DNA of 64,000 nucleotides. It comes from Hemicordylus capensis. Its lineage: Eukaryota; Chordata; Lepidosauria; Squamata; Cordylidae. Below, piece after piece: positions 10,471-21,540 of the stretch. Within the stretch, counting starts at the first letter, position 1, and each line of letters opens with the position of its first letter. Where the stretch lies: the NCBI RefSeq assembly GCF_027244095.1, contig NC_069657.1:47614857-47678856 (forward strand), in the 5' to 3' direction. Both the position numbers and the translations under genes were made by a program. The notes under the pieces were generated by a model. That model had not been told where the DNA came from and did no database searches. It worked only from the letters and a program-made list of their open reading frames with translations.

Positions 10471-12479
10471 GCAAAGGCTTAGAACGACCTGTGTGGACAT
10501 TTGTTGTTAAGGACCAGCAATAAAGTCAGGCTGTGTTCCAGCTTCCAACAGGTTCCATCTTGCCTATCTGTTCTGCGCACTCCAAAGTTCTTTGCCTGGG
10601 CCGACGCTGCAGTACAGGCCGCTAAACATATCGAGACGGCGTAAACCTGGCGGGAATGACCAGAAAGGAAATGACTCCCTTTAAAGAGACTAGAGGACAA
10701 CGAAGAAGCATTCTTGCCTCATGCGTTTCCTCCTCCATGTAAAACACAGCTTCCTCCATCGAACACGCCGGTTTGCGTTTGCTGCAAAGCTTCAGATACT
10801 CTCCCCCAAAATCGAGACAGCTCTCTAAAGTCCTGACCCCAAGCACATTTTAAGTGAAATACAGTCAAGTAGAAAGAGATCCCGAATAAAGATGCATGGA
10901 CAAGATTCCTTATGAATTAACACTTCATACACACTCCGGGAGGCTTTGTTGTCATTCTCAGTTAATGCTTCTAGGAAAACTGGGGTTGGGAGTTGGGGAG
11001 GGGGATGGGTGTATTACTCCCCGTAAGTGATGGTTGTGAGAACAGAAGGAGGAAGTGGTAATTATTCCGGATTAACGCGAAACAGAAAGAGGTACTCCTG
11101 TGTATGCACTCTGAACACAGGGATTCTTTCAGTGTTTTTTCTCCCGCTCCCCACGGAAAGGAAAGAACAGAGTAAATATTATTACAAGGCGCTGGGTTAT
11201 CCAGTCCAACCCTACTATAATATACTACTATTTATCCGCGGGTAGCATTATTTCTTCTCCCTGGGGAATGTTGACTCACTCAGGGCAGTTCTTACTCCGC
11301 GGCAAGGGCTGGAATGCGAGTTGGTGACGCAACGCAGATCGCTGCCTTTGCAACGACCCGCCTTTGCAAGTCGCTTCGCAACAGTCCTGGCAGTGAATGT
11401 TCATCACTAGTGTTATTTGGGGCGGGGGGGGGGCGTCTGGGCAGCTGCTCCAGGCTTTGCAGGCGCTGGGAAAGGGCTTGTGCCAGCTGGGAGGATACTC
11501 TTCCTGATCCAGCGCGGTGGTGGGGAGAGGGAGTGAGGAAGACGCTGAGTGGGGGCTTAGGCGGGCCACTTCGCCAAGAGAGGCAGCGTAATTTCCCAGT
11601 CGTTTATTTGCATTGATTGAGGCATAATTGCGCTTCTTGGGGACTTCAGAATGCAAACTCAGCAAGGGCGGCGGCGACTTCAAAGCAGAACCTGCAATCC
11701 AGTTACTTATGCCCGCCTGGCGGGAGCAGAGCGCCTTTGTCCTGCCGCCGCATTAGCGAGCTGCATTAGCGAGACGCTCACCTGGTTTGGCCTCGCGAAC
11801 CGCCTTGCAAGTCCTTTGCAGCCCGGGCTCGGGAATACGAGTCAACCTCACTGCCTACTGCAGCTCACGCCAAATTCTCCCCCCGCCCACACTCCACAGA
11901 CACTGATTGTAAGGCCCGATCCCTCAGAAGTTATACCGAATTCAGTGGCGCTTACTTTAGAATCAGGCGACATGGGGCGGCAATATTAATGACAGCAAAA
12001 TATAAGGGGGTCCAAAAAGGGCAGTATGTTCCAGTCTTTTGGGGAACTGCTGTTCTTTGGAATATGTGTGACAAGAAAGAAAAGGGAAAGGGAAAGGGAA
12101 AGGGAAAGGAAAAAAGGAAAGTTACATACACGATGTCTAGAAACCCGAATGTTTTCACCATCCATTTTGACGGCATGAAGCGGTGCCAATGCCAGACTAA
12201 GTCTATAAGGAACGCTTAGCCGCTCAAAACGGGGAAAGAAGACAAGACAAGACAAAACAAAAACTCGAGACATTTGTAGGCAGAAAACTGAGCCAGGAGA
12301 GAAATTATATTCTGCATGTGCTTTTCTGGCTGTGTTTTCGCTTTAGGGAAACTGCCATGATGAAGGAGGAGGGGAGGGGAGGGAGGGAGAAATCCATCGT
12401 TTAAATTTCCAAACATAGCCGTGTGCGTGTGTGTCCTTGGTTTCCAAGCGGTAACTCGCCTCACTTCAGCTGTTGTACA
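10471..12479. other. Repeat-poor proximal upstream DNA
   Basis: No interspersed repeats seen. GC and CpG rise from about 11.3 kb. Possible proximal regulatory DNA of IRF2BPL; no gene recognised. The open frames at 11276-11989 lie on both strands in GC-rich sequence and have no family features. Confidence 0.45.
12075..12118. repeat. (GGGAAA)n hexamer microsatellite
   Basis: Several near-perfect GGGAAA units about 1.4 kb upstream of the start codon. The regularly spaced GGG runs could form a G-quadruplex, which is inference. Confidence 0.85.
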
Positions 12480-12650
12480 CACAAGGGGGAGGGGGAAAGG
12501 GGAGGAAATGGGCAGGGTGCCGAGCATGCGCAATTTCCGCGCAACAAGTGGGCTCCCTGTCCGTAGACACAGAGGAAGTGGGGGGAGGGGGAGAAAGAAG
12601 AAGAAGAAGAAGCTGGTCAGTCAGTCAGTGAGTGCTAGAAAGGGGAACTG
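12480..12650 (+). promoter_or_regulatory. IRF2BPL: Probable CpG-island promoter of IRF2BPL
   Basis: GC-rich DNA begins here and runs into the CDS. An NRF1-like site, CGAGCATGCGCA at 12521-12532, matches 11 of 12 consensus positions. An E2F-like TTTCCGCGC lies at 12534-12542. There is no TATA box nearby, which suits a broad CpG-island promoter. The transcription start is inferred; it would give a leader of roughly 0.8-0.9 kb. The motif matches are seen; their use is inference. Confidence 0.5.
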
Positions 12651-12736
12651 CAACGGGGGAGGGGGAGAGCACGGCGGTGACGTGAGCGCTCCACCCAGGT
12701 GGCATCCGAGCTGGGGAGAGCGCGAGCGGGAGGCGA

Positions 12737-12832
12737 ATGGAGCGCCGTGCGAGGAGGAGGAGGAGGAGGGGCAGAGCCGCGCTCCGAACGCGCAGCGGCG
12801 GGAGCAGCAGCTGCCGCAGCAGCCCAGAGTGA
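12737..12832 (+). other. Upstream ORF 1 in the IRF2BPL leader (31 codons)
   Basis: ATG at 12737-12739 runs to TGA at 12830-12832, encoding an Arg/Ser-rich peptide with a six-residue Arg run from (AGG)n. It would be a leader uORF only if transcription starts upstream of 12737, which is inferred. Likely regulatory if anything; no protein function is claimed. Confidence 0.4.
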
Positions 12833-12875
12833 CACTCCGGCGTTCCCCAATTCGAATTCCGAGCAGCGCTCGAGG

Positions 12876-12881
12876 ATGTGA
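12876..12881 (+). other. Start-stop element ATGTGA in the IRF2BPL leader
   Basis: ATG at 12876 is followed directly by TGA, a minimal start-stop uORF of the kind known to stall or sequester ribosomes. The same bases overlap GTGAGT (12878-12883), a consensus-like splice donor, so a 5' splice-site reading is an alternative. Both are inference from a short motif. Confidence 0.3.
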
Positions 12882-12911
12882 GTGGAGAAGCTGGCGGCGC
12901 CGCCGCTTGCC

Positions 12912-12983
12912 ATGTTGCCGCCGCTGCCGCCGCCAACCCAAGGCGCGTCTGCCCACCCAGCCGCCAAAGCGCCAGCGCCGTGA
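12912..12983 (+). other. Upstream ORF 2 in the IRF2BPL leader (23 codons)
   Basis: ATG at 12912 in the context TTGCCATGT runs to TGA at 12981-12983 and encodes a Pro/Ala-rich peptide. It ends 524 bases before the main start, leaving room for reinitiation. Leader membership depends on the unmapped transcription start. Confidence 0.4.
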
Positions 12984-13507
12984 GGTGGCTACCTGACCCC
13001 CCCCTCCAGTCACCCTCCTCGCAACAGTAGGGGAAGTGGCCACGCTTGGGTCAGCGGCGGAGCAGCAGGTAGCGGACCTCCCCTTCTCCCTCCCCCCCGC
13101 CCGCACTCCGTCGCTTTCCTCCTCAGCGCCCTCTCCTTCGCTACGTCCCCCACCCCCAGCACCACGGAGGAGGAGGAGGAGCAGCATCAGCCGCTGCTTA
13201 GAGAAACCGAAGAAGCGCCGGAAAGCGGCAGAAGCAGCGGCAGGACCCAACCCCCCCACCCCGCTGGCTGGAGGACGCTTGGAAGCGCTTCCCGCCTGGC
13301 GGCCAGGTAGAAGGCAGCGAAGAAGAAGGACCTAAGGAAGGACCCCTCCCCCCTTCTTCCACCAGCCGGAGCAAAGAGCGGGAAAGCGCGAGCCCGTCCC
13401 CACCCCCTGCCAGGGGTGGCCGGAGCAGGCAGCGGCGGAGGCAGAGCCAGGGAGAGAGCCCGCGGCCCGAGAGAGGACCCCGTCCCTCTGCGGCAGCAGC
13501 AGCAGCC

Positions 13508-15709
13508 ATGTCGGCGGCGCAGGTGTCTTCCTCGCGGCGGCAGTCCTGCTACCTGTGCGACCTGCCGCGGATGCCGTGGGCCATGATCTGGGACTTCAGC
13601 GAGCCGGTGTGCCGCGGCTGCGTCAACTACGAGGGCGCTGACCGCATCGAGTTCGTCATCGAGACCGCCCGGCAGCTCAAGCGGGCGCACGGCTGCTTCC
13701 AGGACGGCCGCTCGCCGGGACCGCCGCCGCCCGTGGGCGTCAAAGCCGTGGCGCTCTCGGCCAAGGAAGCCGCCGCCGCCGCTGCTGCTGCAGCAGCTGC
13801 TGCGGCGGCTGCAGCACAACAGCAGCAGCAGCTCAACCATGTGGACGCCGCCTCCTCGAAAGCGCCGTCGGGCCTGGAGCGCTATGGGCTGAGCGAGCAG
13901 CGTAGCCGCTTCGAGTACCCGCCGCCGCCGCCTCCCGGCAGCTTGAGCGGGAGCCATGCCGGCCGCCTCCCCAATGGCCTGGGTGGCCCCAACGGCTTCC
14001 CCAAAGCGCCCGACGACGGGCCGCCGGAGCTGAACCGCCAGAGCCCCAATTCCTCGTCCTCCTCCTCGTCCTCCTCGTCTTCCCGGCGAGGGGCGCATGG
14101 CGGGCTGGTGAGCGGCCTGCCTCCCGGCGGCGGGGCCCAGCTCAATGTGCCGCCCAACCTGCTGCCACAGACGCTGCTCAACGGGCCGGCGGCCTCTGGG
14201 GTGGCGCTGCCCCCGCCGCGGGGTCCTCCGGCGTCGTCGTCGTCCTCCTCCTCTTCCTCGTCGTCCTCCTCCACGTCTTCCTCCTCGGGCGACCCGTGCG
14301 GGAAGCGACCCGGCTCGGTGTCCAGCAGCGGCGACCAGGAGCGCGAGTTGAAGGAGAAGCAGCGCAACGCCGAGGCGCTGGCCGAGCTGAGCGAGAGCCT
14401 CCGCAACCGGGCCGAGGAGTGGGCCAGCAAGCCCAAGCTGGTGCGCGACACGCTGCAGACGCTGGCCGGCTGCACGCCCTACGAGGTGCGCTTCAAGAAG
14501 GACCACGCGCTGCTGGGTCGCGTCTTCGCCTTCGACGCCATCGCCAAGCCCGGCATGGACTACGAGCTGAAGCTCTTCATCGAGTACCCCAGCGGCTCGG
14601 GCACGGTCTTCTCCAGCGCCTCCGGCGTGGCCAAGCAGATGTACCAGGACTGCATGAAGGACTTCGGCCGCGGCCTCTCCTCGGGCTTCAAGTACCTCGA
14701 GTACGAGAAGAAGCACGGCTCGGGCGACTGGCGCCTGCTGGGAGACCTGCTGCCCGAGTCGGTGCGCTTCTTCAAGGAGCTGGTGGGGGCAGACATGCTG
14801 CCGCAGCCCTACCTCGACGCTTCCTGCCCGATGCTGCCCACCGCCCTGGTCAGCCTGCCCCGGGCCGCCACCTCCTCTGCCGGCGGGGGGGCAGGTGGCC
14901 CGGCCTCCAGCCGCGGGCCCGGCGGAGGGGGAGGCGGCGGCGGCGGGGGAGGCGGCGGCCTGCGCAAGAGGAAGGCCTCGCCTGAGCCCTCGGACTCTGC
15001 CTCGGAAGGCAGCCTCAAGCTGAGCGACGAGCAGCAGCGGCAGCAGTGGATGGCCAGCCAGAGCGAGGCGCTCAAGCTCACCATGTCGACGGGGGGCTTC
15101 GCTGGCGTGCCGCCGCCTCCGCCGCCGCTGGGGCCTCACTCCAACCGGACCACCCCGCCGGAGTCGGCCCCGCAGAACGGCCAGTCGCCCATGGCCGCCC
15201 TCATGTCCGTGGCTGACACGCTGGGCAATGCCCACTCGCCCAAGGACGGCAGCTCCGTGCACTCGACCACGTCGACGCGGAGGAACAGCAGCAGCCCGGT
15301 GTCGCCCGCCTCGGTGCCCGGCCAGCGCCGCCTGGCCTCTCGCAATGGGGACATGAACCTGCAGGTGGCCCCCCCGCCCCCCAACGCCCACCCCGGCATG
15401 GACCAAGTGCACCCCCAAAACATTCCAGACTCGCCCATGGCCAACAGCGGACCCCTTTGCTGCACCATTTGCCACGAACGCTTGGAGGACACCCACTTTG
15501 TGCAATGCCCCTCCGTGCCCAGCCACAAGTTCTGCTTCCCTTGTTCCCGGGAGAGCATCAAGGCCCAGGGAGCGACTGGCGAGGTCTATTGCCCCAGTGG
15601 AGAGAAATGCCCCTTAGTCGGTTCCAACGTGCCTTGGGCATTTATGCAGGGCGAGATTGCGACCATTTTAGCGGGGGATGTGAAAGTGAAAAAGGAAAGA
15701 GACCCTTAA
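13508..15709 (+). CDS. IRF2BPL: IRF2BPL: interferon regulatory factor 2-binding protein-like, single-exon, 733 aa
   Basis: Seen: a 734-codon uninterrupted frame from ATG 13508 to TAA 15707-15709. The N-terminal IRF2BP zinc finger has C14, C17, C35 and C38 and contains [18 protein letters not shown]. After it come Ala16 (about 88-103), Gln5 (104-108), two Ser-rich tracts (about 182-193 and 243-261), a conserved middle domain (about 280-447, from [20 protein letters not shown]), poly-Gly (about 472-484) and a basic [10 protein letters not shown] nuclear-localisation-like motif (485-494). The C-terminal RING-type finger has C652, C655, C667, H673, C676, C679, C695 and C701. The start is fixed by the family N-terminus ([14 protein letters not shown]); position -3 is G. 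Known: this family is nuclear, acts in transcriptional regulation and has a RING finger linked to ubiquitin ligase activity; human IRF2BPL (EAP1) is tied to puberty onset and neurodevelopmental disease and is intronless. From memory, human is about 796 aa with much longer poly-Gln; the difference lies in low-complexity tracts. IRF2BP1 and IRF2BP2 are less likely because the middle domain and Ala/Gln tracts fit IRF2BPL. Confidence 0.97.
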   Translation: MSAAQVSSSRRQSCYLCDLPRMPWAMIWDFSEPVCRGCVNYEGADRIEFVIETARQLKRAHGCFQDGRSPGPPPPVGVKAVALSAKEAAAAAAAAAAAAAAAAQQQQQLNHVDAASSKAPSGLERYGLSEQRSRFEYPPPPPPGSLSGSHAGRLPNGLGGPNGFPKAPDDGPPELNRQSPNSSSSSSSSSSSRRGAHGGLVSGLPPGGGAQLNVPPNLLPQTLLNGPAASGVALPPPRGPPASSSSSSSSSSSSSTSSSSGDPCGKRPGSVSSSGDQERELKEKQRNAEALAELSESLRNRAEEWASKPKLVRDTLQTLAGCTPYEVRFKKDHALLGRVFAFDAIAKPGMDYELKLFIEYPSGSGTVFSSASGVAKQMYQDCMKDFGRGLSSGFKYLEYEKKHGSGDWRLLGDLLPESVRFFKELVGADMLPQPYLDASCPMLPTALVSLPRAATSSAGGGAGGPASSRGPGGGGGGGGGGGGGLRKRKASPEPSDSASEGSLKLSDEQQRQQWMASQSEALKLTMSTGGFAGVPPPPPPLGPHSNRTTPPESAPQNGQSPMAALMSVADTLGNAHSPKDGSSVHSTTSTRRNSSSPVSPASVPGQRRLASRNGDMNLQVAPPPPNAHPGMDQVHPQNIPDSPMANSGPLCCTICHERLEDTHFVQCPSVPSHKFCFPCSRESIKAQGATGEVYCPSGEKCPLVGSNVPWAFMQGEIATILAGDVKVKKERDP

Positions 15710-16503
15710 AATATAAACAAACAGCAACTCCCAGCTCCCTTCAGCCTCCTGAAGATGTAGAATTGTGAATATTGAAAACAAAACACACAAGACAGTACTG
15801 CAAAAAGTTTAGTCTTATGTATAGACCTTATTTTCGTCGTATGTTTCTATATTTTGAAACAAAGGTATGTACCCTTCTTCATTTGAAGGATAAAGCTGTT
15901 CTTTTCTTTTGTTTTGTTAAAAGAAAATATAATATTGTTTGGTTACCACATAATACCTGTTTCTCATTTCTTTGGCAGTGTGGCTAGGTACAGTTTAATA
16001 ACCCTTAGCGATTACCTGCTGCTGGTGTGTATTTTTGTAAATGTATGCACTTCTCTAAAAGAAGAAAAATGGAAAAAAAATCCTTTTCTTTTGCCAAGGC
16101 CAGTGTTGATGCCTAAAAAAATTTGCTACAAAAATGGTGACAGCTTATGTTTTACAAGCCCAGAGTGTTAGTCTTTCACTTTTCCTTTCCCCTGTTCTTT
16201 TTCTTTTATGTTTCTTCCTTTTGCAAAATGGTGGGGTGGTATGAGGGATTTTTTGTTGCAACTTTGTAAAGACAGTGTTTCAGTTTGTTTCTATTGATCT
16301 GAACGTTTTTAATCTTCATGTGTTTTTTGTTTTGTTTTGTTTTTTTGCTTTATTGATGCACGGAAGCTTTTGAACACTAGAGCAAAATTGCTGTACATGG
16401 AAAACATGCTCTGTCTGTCCTTTATACATTTCTGTAGTTAACAGAACACTGTTATGTGCCTTGGAGCTTAGTAAATTGTAATAAATTCAATTGATATTAA
16501 TAG
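15710..16503 (+). other. IRF2BPL: IRF2BPL 3' untranslated region
   Basis: AT-rich, T-run-rich sequence directly after the TAA, sharply different from the GC-rich CDS. It contains no repeats and ends at the only convincing polyadenylation signal downstream. The length of about 0.8 kb suits the gene. The exact cleavage site is inferred. Confidence 0.75.
16480..16485 (+). terminator. IRF2BPL: Polyadenylation signal AATAAA for IRF2BPL
   Basis: A canonical AATAAA lies 771 bases after the stop codon. T/GT-rich sequence follows at about 16500-16525, as expected for a downstream element. Cleavage is predicted near 16497-16505. Confidence 0.75.
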
Positions 16504-16894
16504 TTTCTGAGTAAGTTTTTCTTTGCCCAGTGCTTGGACCACAGAGGCCAAAATGTGTGGCCAATTTTGAATGACTTTTCTACCAAAAGTCTACATATTC
16601 TCCTAACTTTGCCATTTATACACAAATAACCAAGCATCTGCATAATGATGCTATCTAACTTATCCAGACATTGGCACTGTACCTGTTTACATTTCACCTT
16701 TTCATATTGCAGGAGCAGTTGCTGACTAAGCATTTTCTATTCTCCCTCCCCCCTTTAATTTCCCTTTACAGCTTCCCAGCTGCAAGGATTTTCTGTTACA
16801 CAAGAGACAGCTTTTGTGTGAGGAGTGTGATTTTGAGTTGAATGACACTTGCTCCCAAGTAAAATGCAATAGAATCTAGAAACATAACAAACTG

Positions 16895-16990
16895 AAGCTG
16901 CAATCCTATGCAGTGATCTGGAAGTAAGCCTCACTGAACTACTTAGTAGGAACTTCTGAGTAAACATGCATAAGATTTGGCTGTATAAGT
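16895..16990. repeat. Short interspersed repeat, GCAATCCTATGCA family
   Basis: Reads GCAATCCTATGCAGTGATCT, then AAGTAAGCCTCACTGAACT, then GAGTAAACATGCATAAGATT. The ends are inverted relative to each other (CCTATGCA and TGCATAAGA). Related copies lie at 10180-10470 (split) and 47460-47525 (partial). Confidence 0.6.
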
Positions 16991-19842
16991 GGGAAAAGGG
17001 CATCTACAGAATATTTGGTACCCACAACAAGGATTGGTGATGTGCCAGAGTTATGTAGTATGTATTTTCATTGTTTTTAACAGCCAGTTTCAGGGTTTTT
17101 GTTTTTTTCATTTGGAAATAGGTTTTATTTGGTTAAGAGCTACTTGTGTTGGTAGGTAATGCAGGATGTGAATTATTGGCTCTCCCCCCCCTCCACACAC
17201 ACACACACTGTAGAGAGGTTATTTAACTGCCCTAAATCAAATTGCATTCCTCCTAGCAATGGGCAAATGCAATTATTCTTGTGAAAGTGACATTTTGCTT
17301 TTTCATGAGATCTGGGGGTGGTGGAATGCCTGTTAGGTGATCAGATCAACAGGCAGAGTAAACACATAGGCCCCTCTGAGTGGCTGGAACTGACAAACAA
17401 ACCTAGTCTGAACTTTGCCTTTTTTTTTAATTAGACAAACTGGAGGAAAGGTAGACAACAACCCCCACATAGAAATGTCAACAATGTTTTTGCAGCATGA
17501 ATGAAGGGGTGGCTCCAGTTCATTGTGCCATAGGTTACCAGTAGCATTTACACTTCTAAACAATTGAAAAAGTTGATGTGAAGGCATTTTAAAGCAGTTC
17601 TCTTGGCCTTATATTTGGTTACTATTCATGTCAGTTGTGGTAAAGGAAGCCCTGGAGTTTCAGGCTTTGCTGTGCACTTGGATTTTCAGAGCATCAGTGC
17701 TTGCTAAGTTGCTTTGTATCTTTTCTTGCCCATTTTGAGATTCGTTCTTGGGCACCACTATGTTATATATGATTTTGAAAACATTTTTATACCTTCTGCA
17801 AAGGAAAGTCCTGTTGCTGATGAATCTCATAAGTCACTGATTCTTTCAAGATTGTAATAAGTGTACAAAATGAGATTCTCACATTTGGGTTTTTATCATA
17901 GAAGTTATGTTTTAAAAAATGTTCATCACCACAGCAGAATTTACAAGTTAAAATCTGTTCTGAGTTGTTATGTATTAGAAGTAATGTATTCTGTTGCAAT
18001 GTATGCTCAAATCTATCCTGGTTTTAGAGGTGTATTTTTTTTTAAAGATCATATTAATACCATGACTGGTCATCAATATGCCACTAAGAATATAGCAAGC
18101 TTTTTAGGTAGATTCACGTAATTAAAGGAATTGTAGCAAATTTTCCCCCAGAGACCTATGTTTAATTTGCACCCCCCCCAATGTTTTTCAAGGTAGTCTG
18201 ATTCTCTCTCCCCCCCCCCTTATTTCTGTTGACAAGGAGACTGTCAAGACAGTGGGCATGTGTGAAAAACAAGCTTGCAGTGAATTGTAATACTGTAGTT
18301 AATTAAAGTTAACCATAGCTAGAGGGCATTTGTTGTATGGAGGTTTTTTGTAGCCATGTGACCTTTCATTTCACTCTGACCCATTAAGCAGCTACTCTGG
18401 GCATAGCGGCCAGCTTTCTTTGATTCCACAGTAGAGGCTTTTAAAAAGATACCACAACTGACAAGCCATAATCATTTTTGTTTGGGGGGGAGGCGGAGAA
18501 AAGGCTGTCAATGACAGTGATTGTGACTCCCCCCCCTTCTTTAAAGAGTTAAAAATAAAAAGCTGTGTGTGGGGGTGGGGGTAAACATTTTAAGACGCAG
18601 CTTCCTGAAAGTAGTTCATTCCTGGCTGTGTCCTAAAACAAGAGTGTTTCAGTGTAATACACAAAGTATGCAGGTCATGGAGACATGGAAGAAAATTGTG
18701 GCAGCAATTCCTTAGCTGAGGAGTCCCTGAAAAACACACACAGATCTGCAGTAAAGAGGGATGAGCTTTTTTCTTTTTTGAGGATCAGGAGATGTGGTCT
18801 TCGGTATTCTGGCTAAAGCAAAGTGTAAAATAAAGCAGTGTCTTGCCTAAAACGGTGGTTCAAGTGCTACTCCACTCTTGCAAACCCCAGTATTTGCAAA
18901 ATGTCAGCCACTTTGAACTGAAATGCTGCATTTCTTCTTCTTCAGGTATCTCCTCTAAACAGCCTTTTCTTTTCTTAATGGGAAAAAGTTTGCTTCGAAG
19001 TCTGAAATGCATAGCTAGGCTGTTTGCACAGTAGTGGGTTAGCAAGTTTCCTCTCCCTTTTTGTGTGTGTGTGTTTTTGGCCATTTTCCTTCTGCTCCCT
19101 CTCCTCGTCCCCTATCACTGGCCCACTCCATTCATAGCAGGGCTGCTTGCATTGTATTGTGCATCAGCAAACCTCTCTCTCCGTGCCAAAGTGACACATC
19201 CTGTTGATTTGCATTAGAGGACTGGAGTGTCACTGTTATGCTGACTCTTACAAAGTTAGGCTTGAAAGGCTCACAGCTTCCCTCTTGGCTTCCAGCCATT
19301 ATTCTCCATTTACAGCACGCAACTTCTATCAAAGCGACGTCTCTTTAAACCCGTTAGGTGACAGGAGCAGAAGGCCCCCTGGATATCTATCAAACCTACA
19401 ACGGGACAGTCCTGTTTTACCTCTGGGTGAAGTCTGGTTACTGTCGAAGAGGGGTGATGGTGATCTTAAGACTTATCAGAAAACATCCTACAGTGAATGT
19501 TGAATTATAATTCGACTGCAGGAAGGGAAGTTGTTCATAAGAACACGTGGTGGTGGTGGGGAAATGCATCTAATACGAAAACAGTTGCGGACAAGAGCGC
19601 TTCCCCAGTGTCCTTTTAAAAAGATTAGGGGTGTGTGTGTGTGTTGTCGCAAGGCGGCCCACTTCAAGCCTAACCTTGTCTCATGACAGGGTTGCCCTCC
19701 TCGACCACGTGCGTGAAGTGGGAATGTCACAGTGCCAGCTAAACCCGCATTCCTGAACCTCTACGCCCTTTCTCTCTGTTCTAACCCCTTTATCAAAACC
19801 ATGCATGCCCGATTGTATCAGAAGTTCCTGCATATTCCAGCT

Positions 19843-19871
19843 GGATATGCATATCCATATTCCATATGGAT
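19843..19871. promoter_or_regulatory. Two overlapping palindromes, POU/homeodomain-like
   Basis: GGATATGCATATCC (19843-19856) is a perfect 14-bp palindrome. It overlaps ATCCATAT-TCC-ATATGGAT (19853-19871), a perfect inverted repeat with a 3-bp spacer. The ATATGCATAT core resembles POU-factor sites. A regulatory role is inference. Confidence 0.35.
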
Positions 19872-20299
19872 TTGCCTGTCGTCTGTGTGCGCGTGCGTAA
19901 GTATGGGGATATAAGCAAAGATGTCGATGGGGAGTCAATATAGCGCCTAGACTGTCCAGGAACACATTATCAGGCCGGATAAACTGGTTTCCGGAGAAGG
20001 CTGCGGGGAGGCACTCTTGCACAATTCGGGTCTTTCCAGCCCGTACTTAGTGGTTGTAACAGCCAGTGCTCATGTCACTTGATTTAGGTCGGGATGAGCA
20101 GGCGATGCAGCATTATTGAAGCTGATTTGCATAGCCATTGCGACTTTTTTTTTTTTGAGGCAGCTAGCTTCGCCTCAGAACACTTTCCCTTTAAAAGCCC
20201 GCAGATACGACCACACTGCATTTCCCCGCCCCTCTGTCTCTTGTGCACGTTTACTTTTAATTCCTAGTTCCCAAAGCAAGCGAGCTCATCCCTGTCCTC

Positions 20300-21330
20300 C
20301 ATTTTGAGAGAGAACATTGGCCGGGAAATAATGTCCTTTGTGATTTGGGTGGGTTTTCTTTAATTATAGGCTCCATCTCTCTTCCGTTCTCCCTCCCCCC
20401 CTCCAGTGATGATGACTATCCCAGCTGCGACAGAACACTCCCCCACCCCCGGCAACGCCTAGCGCTGTTGAGGCTGGTTTGTTTTCATGCTAAAGCGAAA
20501 GGAGCTTCCCTGGCTTTGTTTAACTTTGCGGTGAGTCAGAAGGCTCCAGTTGGAAACCCCACCCCAGAGCTCTGCCTTTGGCGGCTTTGCACACGCAAGC
20601 CCTGGGAGAGGCGGCCCTGGAATGCCGCGGCTTGTGAACACAGATGGAATTAACTCCACTTGACTGGGCCTCGGACTAGACAGTCACGTGACACACCCCC
20701 CCCCCCCCGCCCAACTTTCCGCAGAAAGGCTCGGTATGGGGAGATGTATCGCGTCTGCGCGGCTTCCACAGAATTCCCCCGCTGTCATCCCCGCCCCGCA
20801 GGCCGCCGAGGGAGAGGGGCCGAGGCTACAGTTCCGCTATTGTTCAAGGGGATTTGCAGGGGGCGGGGTGTGTGCCGTGCATGTGTGTGCGTGATTGGAT
20901 TCATTAGCCGAGTTTGAACTCGTCCGGATTAATATTGGGCTGCAAAGGCTCTCAAAGGGGAGAGAGCCGCCCTGAGCCCCTCTCTGTCTCCGCGAGCCTT
21001 TGGGAAGGAAAGGGGTTTCCATCGCTTGCCCTTGCAAGGAGGCGAAGCGAGAAGCAGGAAGAGACAGGCAGCAAGCCCAGCCGGCTGGAGGCAGGGCTCA
21101 CCTCGGCTTCACCTTCTAACCTTCCCCGCTCCACCCGCAGCGCACCAGCCTCGGGCGGCTGCTGCTGCTACTAGTACGCGAGTGCCAAGAGCCTGACTCA
21201 GGGTTGGCTTCAGGCTGAGCAGGAATGGGCGGGGGCGGGCCTGCCGCTGAGCACTCTGGGAAGGTTCTTTTATTTTGGCGGCGGCGGCGTGAGGCAAATT
21301 GGCGTAGAAGCTGGGCCTGTAGCAGCCGGT
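20300..21330. other. GC-rich CpG patch downstream of IRF2BPL
   Basis: GC-rich, CpG-containing sequence with C runs at 20695-20710. Part of it (21020-21081) is duplicated at 21420-21480. It could be a promoter or enhancer island; no gene could be attached to it. Confidence 0.45.
21020..21081 (+). repeat. Direct duplication, unit 1
   Basis: Starts CATCGCTTGCCCTTGC and ends GGCAGCAAGCCCAGC. Matched with small differences by 21420-21480, about 400 bp downstream. Confidence 0.75.
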
Positions 21331-21419
21331 TGAGTCGGACGTGTTGTGACTCCTGGCTTATAATAAGAAGCCACGCACTCTCCTTTTAAAGGTCTCCCGG
21401 TTTTAGCCATGCTTATCGA

Positions 21420-21480
21420 GCATCGCTTGCCCTTGCCAGGTGGTGAAGAGAAGCGGGAAGAGGCAGGCAGCAAGTACAGC
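21420..21480 (+). repeat. Direct duplication, unit 2
   Basis: Starts CATCGCTTGCCCTTGC and ends GGCAGCAAGTACAGC. It lies just outside the GC-rich patch that contains unit 1. Confidence 0.75.
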
Positions 21481-21540
21481 TTTTTCCAAGGAGTGCGCGA
21501 ATCAGGTCCATGGTGTACCCTAAGTGGTGGTGAACATCCG

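Larger units (their letters stand above)
12600..15450. other. CpG island covering leader and most of the IRF2BPL CDS
   Basis: CpG dinucleotides are dense from about 12.6 kb and remain so until about 15.4 kb, just before the RING-coding end of the gene, where composition drops. This explains the many long spurious open frames on both strands here. Boundaries are by eye. Confidence 0.8.
16504..21019. other. Downstream flank of IRF2BPL, mostly unique
   Basis: AT-rich up to about 19 kb, then rising in GC. Apart from the short repeat at 16895-16990, no interspersed elements were recognised. GC-rich, CpG-bearing sequence at 20.3-21.3 kb resembles a small CpG island, but no exon was found in it. 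Confidence 0.45.

Noticed and set aside
12075-12118. Telomere-like GGGAAA repeats
   Set aside because: The unit is GGGAAA rather than TTAGGG; an ordinary microsatellite.
12421-12996. 191-aa open frame upstream of IRF2BPL
   Set aside because: Begins at a non-ATG codon and runs through GC-rich promoter/leader sequence with Arg/Glu runs; no family resemblance.
13036-13335. 99-aa leader open frame
   Set aside because: Starts at GTG, not ATG, so it is not a credible uORF in a vertebrate leader.
14296-14985. 229-aa open frame in another forward frame of the IRF2BPL exon
   Set aside because: Overlaps the conserved middle domain in a shifted frame and is Arg/Ala/Gly-rich, a composition shadow.
13187-15526. 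779-aa open frame antisense to IRF2BPL
   Set aside because: GC-rich sense codons avoid TTA, CTA and TCA, so the antisense strand lacks stops. The product is low-complexity Arg/Gly/Ala/Leu sequence with no domain.
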